From DATHXC01 sp041662005 (GTDB taxonomy: Bacteria; Pseudomonadota; Gammaproteobacteria; Burkholderiales; Methylophilaceae), in assembly GCA_041662005.1 (NCBI GenBank), contig JBAZTJ010000105.1, positions 1 to 9,282 on the forward strand: a stretch of DNA of 9,282 nucleotides. The letters run 5' to 3'. Shown in pieces: positions 5,477-9,282 of this stretch (position 1 is its first letter; each line of letters opens with the position of its first letter). The position numbers and the translations under genes were made by a program. Under the pieces are notes generated by a model. It did no database searches and was not told the DNA's origin. It saw only the letters and a program-made list of their open reading frames with translations.

Positions 5477-5672
5477 CTTGGGTGAGAGTTTTTACGCCTG
5501 CATTTACCACGACGAAATCATGGGCTTGTTTGCAATCATTTGGTATTGCTTGAAACAGCTTATCTCCGCTGACGATTCCTTCCCCGGTGGCATGGCAATC
5601 TTCCATTTGTAGAGCGCGCTGAAGTAAGCGGCCCGGGCGAGCGTCTGGTTTTTTGGGGGGCGCCGACTAAAG
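5477..5672. other. Non-coding stretch between tRNA terminator and IS remnant
   Basis: About 200 bp without a gene I can support. The frames that cross it have no recognisable protein sequence and no ribosome-binding site. A T6G6 run occurs at 5649-5660, just before the transposase fragment. Confidence 0.4.
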
Positions 5673-5837
5673 GTCGCGATGGACAAGCGTGGCGCGAACA
5701 AGGCGGCCATCGACGCGGTCAATGCCGGCCGCGACGTGCCGATCCCGGTGCGCCAAAGCAAATACCGCAACAACATCGTCGAACAGGACCACCGCGCTAT
5801 CAAGCGGGTGACCAGGCCGATGCTCAACTTCAAATCA
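5673..5837 (+). pseudogene. IS6-family transposase fragment
   Basis: About 53 residues of an IS6-type DDE transposase remain: MDKRGANKAAIDAVNAGR, a VRQSKYRNNIVEQDHR segment, then an IKRVTRPML segment ending FKSF. These correspond to the second catalytic Asp (in MDK) and the catalytic Glu (in NNIVEQDH) of the family. The N-terminal two thirds with the first Asp is missing, and after FKSF the frame departs from the family, running on in unrelated sequence to 5933. I see neither terminal inverted repeat of the element. The fragment cannot be active. It marks an old insertion and deletion next to the tRNA locus, a common site for such debris. Confidence 0.8.
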
Positions 5838-5840
5838 TTC

Positions 5841-5897
5841 CACTCTGCCGCCTCAGAACCCTCGCTGGACGCAGGGGGTAAGTGTAACGGCAGAGTG
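5841..5897. repeat. 10-bp perfect inverted repeat with 37-bp spacer
   Basis: The arms cactctgccg (5841-5850) and cggcagagtg (5888-5897) are exact reverse complements. The pair begins right where similarity to the IS6 transposase ends. It could be a hairpin, a small element end or a scar of rearrangement; nothing further identifies it. Confidence 0.35.
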
Positions 5898-6389
5898 CCG
5901 CTAACCATACGTTCCAGAAATTCGTTCAAATGATGGCGTATGTACTGCGCTTGATCCGGCTCCGCCAGAGGGGGGGCGTTATGAGTGAAGGGGCAGGCGG
6001 CTTTCGGCCTTGATTCCATGTTTTTTAGCATTTTTAACGGTTTTATAGCAGCGATTCGGATTGAGTCGGATTTGCGTGGCGTCTATCATCTTTCAACCCG
6101 GTCCGTCAAAATCATTGTATCTGCTTGCTCGATCCGTCCGCGCTTGTCACCGTTTGGCTCTAAATTTTACCTGAGAGCCAGCGTGTCTAAACCCATGATT
6201 TTTACCATTACCAGAAAGAAATGCAAGCGTGAATGCAAGGGGCCAGGTACTCCGCCACGCTAGCGCCGAACAGTCAATCAGGTGTTGGAGCGACAGTGCG
6301 ATCCAACTTGGCTGCCTATTTGCACCCGATGGCGATCCCTTGGCACGTTGCAAGACAGTGCCGTCAATCAATAAGCGAGAAAGATAATC
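5898..6389. other. Intergenic region upstream of the alpha-glucosidase gene
   Basis: No gene can be supported here. The region contains the first copy of the duplicated block (6021-6093) and a 6-bp stem with a 12-base loop (ggctct 6152-6157, agagcc 6170-6175). It also has a small ggcac/gtgcc inverted repeat close to the start codon. I find no convincing sigma70 promoter by eye, although the promoter of the alpha-glucosidase gene should lie here. Confidence 0.45.
6021..6093 (+). repeat. Duplicated intergenic block, copy 1
   Basis: The block starts with ttttttag and ends in tctatcatctt. It aligns without gaps to 8114-8186 with about 53 identical of 73 bases. The best conserved parts are the cggtttt-gcag-gattc-gattgag core (6038-6065) and the ctatcatct end (6083-6091). 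It ends 296 bp before the alpha-glucosidase start. Substitutions do not favour third codon positions, so it is more likely regulatory or a dispersed repeat than coding. Confidence 0.6.
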
Positions 6390-8048
6390 ATGTTGGATAA
6401 GAAATGGTGGCATAACGCCGTCGTGTATCAGATCTACCCACGTAGTTTTCAAGACAGCAATCATGATGGGATCGGTGATCTGGCCGGCATCATCGGCAGA
6501 CTGGACTACCTGCAACAGCTGGGAATCAACCTGATCTGGCTGTCGCCGGTGTACCGGTCGCCGATGGACGATAACGGCTACGACATCTCCGACTATCAGG
6601 ATATCGCCGCTGAATTCGGCACATTGGCCGAGATGGAGCAGTTGATCGCAGAGGCGGCCAAGCGCGACATCCGTATCCTGATGGATCTTGTGGTCAACCA
6701 TACCTCTGACGAGCACGCTTGGTTCGTCGAGGCGAAGAAATCCAGGGATAGCCCCTACCGTGACTACTACATCTGGCGCAATGCAGGCGCCGATGGCTCC
6801 CCGCCCGACCAGCAACGGTCGTTTTTTGGCGGCAGTGCATGGGAATACGATGCCGCCAGCGGTGAGTATTACTTCCATCTGTTCTCGAAACGACAGCCGG
6901 ACCTGAACTGGGAAAATCCCCAGGTGCAGGAAGAGGTGCATCGCATGATGAACTGGTGGTTGGACAAGGGCATCGGCGGTTTCCGTATGGATGTGATCGA
7001 TCTCATCGGCAAACAGGTCGACCAGCAGGTTATCGCCAACGGCGCACAATTGCACCCGCTGCTGCAGCAAATGCACCAAGCGACCTTGGCGGCACGCGAT
7101 GTATTGACGGTGGGCGAGACTTGGAGCGCCACCCCGGAGACCGCCAAGCTGTACTCCGACCCGGCGCGCCAGGAACTGTCGATGGTCTTCCAGTTTGAGC
7201 ACATCACAATGACCCACGATACCAAGGAGGGGAAATGGAAGCCGCGGCCGTTCGATCTGATCCAATTCAAGCAGATCATCAGTAAGTGGCAGACCGAGCT
7301 GGCCGATGCCGGCTGGAACTCGCTGTTCTGGGATAACCACGACCTGCCGCGCGCCGTATCCAAATACGGCGACCCTGGCCGTTACCGCGTCGAGTCGGCC
7401 AAGATGCTGGCCACCGCGCTACATTTTCTCAAGGGTACCCCCTATGTCTATCAAGGCGAGGAAATAGGCATGACCAATGTACGTTTCGATTCCATCGACG
7501 ACTATCGCGATATCGAATCGCTCAACCTCTACCACGAACGCACGGCCGCCGGCGTGTCACCGGAGACGATGATGGCTGGCATCCACGCAAACGGGCGGGA
7601 CAATGCACGCACCCCAATGCAGTGGAACAGCACACACAACGCCGGCTTCAGTAGTGGCACGCCATGGCTAAAGCTGAATGCAAACTACCCCGAGATCAAC
7701 GTCGCGGCCGCGCTGGAACAACCCGATTCGATCTTCTTCCACTACCAGAAGCTGATCGAGCTGCGCAAGCACTGGGACGTCATGGTGTACGGGCAATACC
7801 TGCCATTGCTGGAGCAGCACCCGCAGGTATTCGCCTACCGGCGCAGCTTGGGGAGCCAACAGCTGGTTGTCGTCAACAACTTCTCCGGCGAACACGTCGA
7901 ACTGGATCTGCCGGCAATGCTGCACGGCATTGCCGGGCAAGGCTTGATCAGCAACTATGCCCAGCGTGACAGCTGGACCGACCACCTCAGCCTGCAGCCA
8001 TACGAATCGTTTGCTATCGCTTATGTGTGTGACGCAGGGCGCGGGTAA
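6390..8048 (+). CDS. GH13 alpha-glucosidase (oligo-1,6-glucosidase / dextran glucosidase type)
   Basis: The complete protein is 552 residues, a normal length for this group, and starts at the ATG at 6390 after a GAGAAAG site (6377-6383). It opens with WWHNAVVYQIYPRSFQDSN, the signature start of oligo-1,6-glucosidases. A calcium-loop-like DSNHDGIGD lies at 22-30 and region I, DLVVNH, at 99-104. Region II, GFRMD, has the nucleophile D201. Region III, GETW, has the acid/base E243, and region IV, DNHD, has D318. All catalytic residues are present. Val202 directly after the nucleophile is the residue associated with alpha-1,6 preference; maltases usually have Ala or Thr. There is no signal peptide, so it should act in the cytoplasm on imported oligosaccharides. 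Trehalose-6-phosphate hydrolase is a related alternative, but no PTS gene is visible. A sugar-binding protein gene follows on the same strand. Confidence 0.92.
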   Translation: MLDKKWWHNAVVYQIYPRSFQDSNHDGIGDLAGIIGRLDYLQQLGINLIWLSPVYRSPMDDNGYDISDYQDIAAEFGTLAEMEQLIAEAAKRDIRILMDLVVNHTSDEHAWFVEAKKSRDSPYRDYYIWRNAGADGSPPDQQRSFFGGSAWEYDAASGEYYFHLFSKRQPDLNWENPQVQEEVHRMMNWWLDKGIGGFRMDVIDLIGKQVDQQVIANGAQLHPLLQQMHQATLAARDVLTVGETWSATPETAKLYSDPARQELSMVFQFEHITMTHDTKEGKWKPRPFDLIQFKQIISKWQTELADAGWNSLFWDNHDLPRAVSKYGDPGRYRVESAKMLATALHFLKGTPYVYQGEEIGMTNVRFDSIDDYRDIESLNLYHERTAAGVSPETMMAGIHANGRDNARTPMQWNSTHNAGFSSGTPWLKLNANYPEINVAAALEQPDSIFFHYQKLIELRKHWDVMVYGQYLPLLEQHPQVFAYRRSLGSQQLVVVNNFSGEHVELDLPAMLHGIAGQGLISNYAQRDSWTDHLSLQPYESFAIAYVCDAGRG

Positions 8049-8064
8049 AGCGCAGTTGTGCAAT

Positions 8065-8119
8065 AACCCGGTCTGCGCGGAGAGCTGCGATGGGCTGTAG
8101 ATGGCTACCCGGGTTTTTT
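8065..8119 (+). terminator. Possible terminator after the alpha-glucosidase gene
   Basis: The 7-bp arms aacccgg (8065-8071) and ccgggtt (8109-8115) are followed by a T-run to 8119. The loop is long (37 bases) and may fold internally. It lies 16 bp after the stop codon. Its T-run is also the start of copy 2 of the duplicated block. Confidence 0.5.
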
Positions 8120-8186
8120 AGTATGTTTTGCGGTTTTGTTGCAGTGATTCAGATTGAGGGGCGCCGCCCTGGTGGCTATCATCTAT
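8114..8186 (+). repeat. Duplicated intergenic block, copy 2
   Basis: This is the second copy of the block at 6021-6093, in the same orientation. It ends 264 bp before the sugar-binding-protein start, close to the 296 bp seen for copy 1. The stretch with no similarity (copy 1 6066-6076) is GC-rich here (8159-8169). Confidence 0.6.
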
Positions 8187-8450
8187 GTCATGCAAAGGCG
8201 TAATTTTTCTCGTTATTTTCTTACTTTATGGGTCGGGTTTTGTATTACTTCGAGCTGAGATCGGGCGTGGGCATAATACGAAATTTTTACTATTAGTATG
8301 ATTTCTTATTAATAAAAACTTTTTTTCATTTATTTGTGACGTTTTTGCTTTATTAATTTTTTTGTTGCTGAGAGTTTGCACCTGTGTCGCAGGAGAGATG
8401 CGGCGTGGATATTTAAAAATACAGTAGGCTGAAGCCTAAGGAGACACCTG
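8187..8450 (+). promoter_or_regulatory. AT-rich leader region of the sugar-binding-protein gene
   Basis: This stretch is clearly AT-richer than the genes around it, especially 8200-8360, and should hold the promoter. A CATAAT at 8272-8277 is a possible -10 box but lacks a good -35 box. Closer to the gene a small cctg/cagg hairpin occurs near 8382-8394. A 5-bp hairpin (taggc 8425-8429, gccta 8434-8438) abuts the ribosome-binding site AAGGAGA (8438-8444), which lies 6 bp before the ATG. Confidence 0.45.
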
Positions 8451-9282
8451 ATGATTGCCTTGAAAAAGATATTGAAACGCCACATGTTCGGTGCTGCTGT
8501 AGCGGCCCTGTTGTTTGTCGGTGGCGTGGAAACGGCCAAAGCTGCCGAGATCACAATTACCAGCGGCTCGGCAGGACAGGATTTTGAAATATTTAAAAAG
8601 TTAATCAATGACTGGTCGGCCAAAACCGGCAACACGGTAAAGCTGTTCAATACCCCAAATTCCACCACCGACACGTTGGCATTGCTGCGTCAACAATTTG
8701 GTGCGAAATCGAGCGAAATCGATGTCCTCATGGTGGACGTCATATGGCCAGGTGTGATCAAGCAACATTTGATGGACTTGAAGCCCTATACCAAGGGGAG
8801 TGAAAAAAATCATTTCCCCGCTATCGTTGCCAATAACACGATCGATGGAAAATTGCTGGCGATGCCTTGGTACATCGATGCGGGCTTACTGTACTACCGC
8901 AAGGACCTGCTCGACAAATATAGGGAGCCAGTCCCGGCAACTTGGGAAGAAATGCGCGCCACCGCGCAAAAAATCCAGGATGGTGAGCGCAAAGTTGGCA
9001 ACAAGGAAATGCAAGGCTATGTATTCCAAGGCAAGACCTATGAGGGCTTAACCTGCAATGCGTTGGAATGGGTATCGAGCTATAAAGGCGGCAGTGTTAT
9101 CGAAGGCAACGGCAAAATCAGTATCGACAACCCGCAAGCCGTCAAGGCACTGGATATGGCCGCCAGTTGGATCGGCACAATTTCGCCCAGGAACGTGTTG
9201 AGTTTCACCGAGGAAGAAGCGCGCGGTGTATTTCAGAACGGCAATTCGATATTCATGCGCAACTGGCCTTATGCCTGGTCGC
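8451..9282 (+). CDS. ABC transporter sugar-binding protein (trehalose/maltose type), 3' end outside window
   Basis: 277 residues are visible and the frame is still open at the window edge. The start at 8451 has a strong site (AAGGAGA, 6 bp away). Residues 1-31 form a Sec signal peptide: KKILKRH, a hydrophobic core AAVAALLFVGG, and an AKA cleavage site before AEITIT. The mature part has hallmarks of family 1 extracellular solute-binding proteins: SSEIDVLMVDVIWPG, then LMDLKPY, then LLAMPWYIDAGLLYYRKDLL, with PATWEEM after it and FMRNWPYAW near the edge. This pattern is closest to trehalose/maltose-binding proteins of the ThuE and LpqY kind. It would capture sugar in the periplasm and deliver it to membrane permeases probably encoded just outside the window. 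The upstream alpha-glucosidase supports an alpha-glucoside substrate. The exact sugar cannot be told from sequence. Confidence 0.92.
   Translation, partial: MIALKKILKRHMFGAAVAALLFVGGVETAKAAEITITSGSAGQDFEIFKKLINDWSAKTGNTVKLFNTPNSTTDTLALLRQQFGAKSSEIDVLMVDVIWPGVIKQHLMDLKPYTKGSEKNHFPAIVANNTIDGKLLAMPWYIDAGLLYYRKDLLDKYREPVPATWEEMRATAQKIQDGERKVGNKEMQGYVFQGKTYEGLTCNALEWVSSYKGGSVIEGNGKISIDNPQAVKALDMAASWIGTISPRNVLSFTEEEARGVFQNGNSIFMRNWPYAWS

Noticed and set aside
5313..5606. Minus-strand frame containing a GRFELPTP segment
   Set aside because: This string is the antisense translation of the tRNA T-arm and 3' end, a common false gene call at tRNA genes.
5504..6031. 175-codon minus-strand frame over the IS6 fragment
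   Set aside because: It runs antisense through recognisable transposase sequence and has no ribosome-binding site. Its first 60 codons (6031-5850) do not match anything I know; kept only as an unexplained stretch.
6021..6093. Duplicated block as a shared short coding sequence
   Set aside because: Both copies translate to a loosely similar hydrophobic stretch, but differences fall on all codon positions and neither copy has a start with a ribosome-binding site.
5985..6263. 92-codon plus-strand frame upstream of the alpha-glucosidase
   Set aside because: No ribosome-binding site, no recognisable domain, and it spans the duplicated intergenic block.
6147..7340. 397-codon minus-strand open frame opposite the alpha-glucosidase
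   Set aside because: Antisense of a fully conserved GH13 enzyme; no recognisable motif.
8371..8450. Possible glycine or TPP riboswitch, suggested by a GGAGAG and nearby short stems
   Set aside because: The conserved core elements of either riboswitch are absent and the stems do not form the required junction.
1..9282. CRISPR array, toxin-antitoxin pair or retron in the window
   Set aside because: No spaced direct repeats, no adjacent overlapping small-gene pair of toxin-antitoxin character among the minus-strand genes, and no reverse-transcriptase motif.

Overview
The window looks like a high-GC betaproteobacterial chromosome, probably Oxalobacteraceae (Janthinobacterium, Duganella or Massilia type). 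That placement rests only on composition, codon use and gene types. Nearly everything left of about 5434 is the end of an integrated prophage. The right part is host chromosome carrying a sugar-utilisation locus.

Prophage part (1-5434). The 3' end of a virion or tail-type gene (1-621) is closed by a strong terminator. A compact lysis cassette follows: a three-span holin-like membrane protein, an M15-type peptidase endolysin, an Rz-like inner-membrane spanin and an Rz1-like spanin lipoprotein. The last three genes are chained by stop/start overlaps (GTGA, GTGA, ATGA). From 2282 to 3780 comes an accessory stretch, much of it AT-richer, with three small minus-strand genes of unknown function. 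Two of these are diverged paralogues of each other. Between the first paralogue and the unrelated gene lies a decayed second spanin pair of the lambda type, with Rz1 nested in the +1 frame of Rz. A P4-type tyrosine integrase (minus strand, 3807-5207) ends the prophage. Between its start and the recombination site lie two tandem 12-bp repeats and a perfect IHF consensus, as expected for an attP arm. The site itself is the 3' half of a tRNA-Pro(GGG) gene (5390-5434), followed by a tRNA-type terminator. The intact tRNA should lie at the other end of the prophage, outside the window.

Chromosomal part (5435-9282). A stretch of about 900 bp holds no intact gene, only a fragment of an IS6-family transposase and some inverted repeats. 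Then come a complete GH13 alpha-glucosidase of the oligo-1,6-glucosidase/dextran-glucosidase type (6390-8048) and, 402 bp later, the 5' part of an ABC sugar-binding protein gene (8451 to the edge) of the trehalose/maltose-binding type. The two genes suggest uptake of an alpha-glucoside and its hydrolysis in the cytoplasm. A conserved block of about 73 bp occurs upstream of both genes at a similar distance from each start codon, which points to shared regulation or a dispersed intergenic repeat.

I see no CRISPR array, no toxin-antitoxin pair I can name, and no proven new system. The best candidates for something undescribed are the paralogous small-gene family in the prophage accessory stretch and the duplicated block in the sugar locus.
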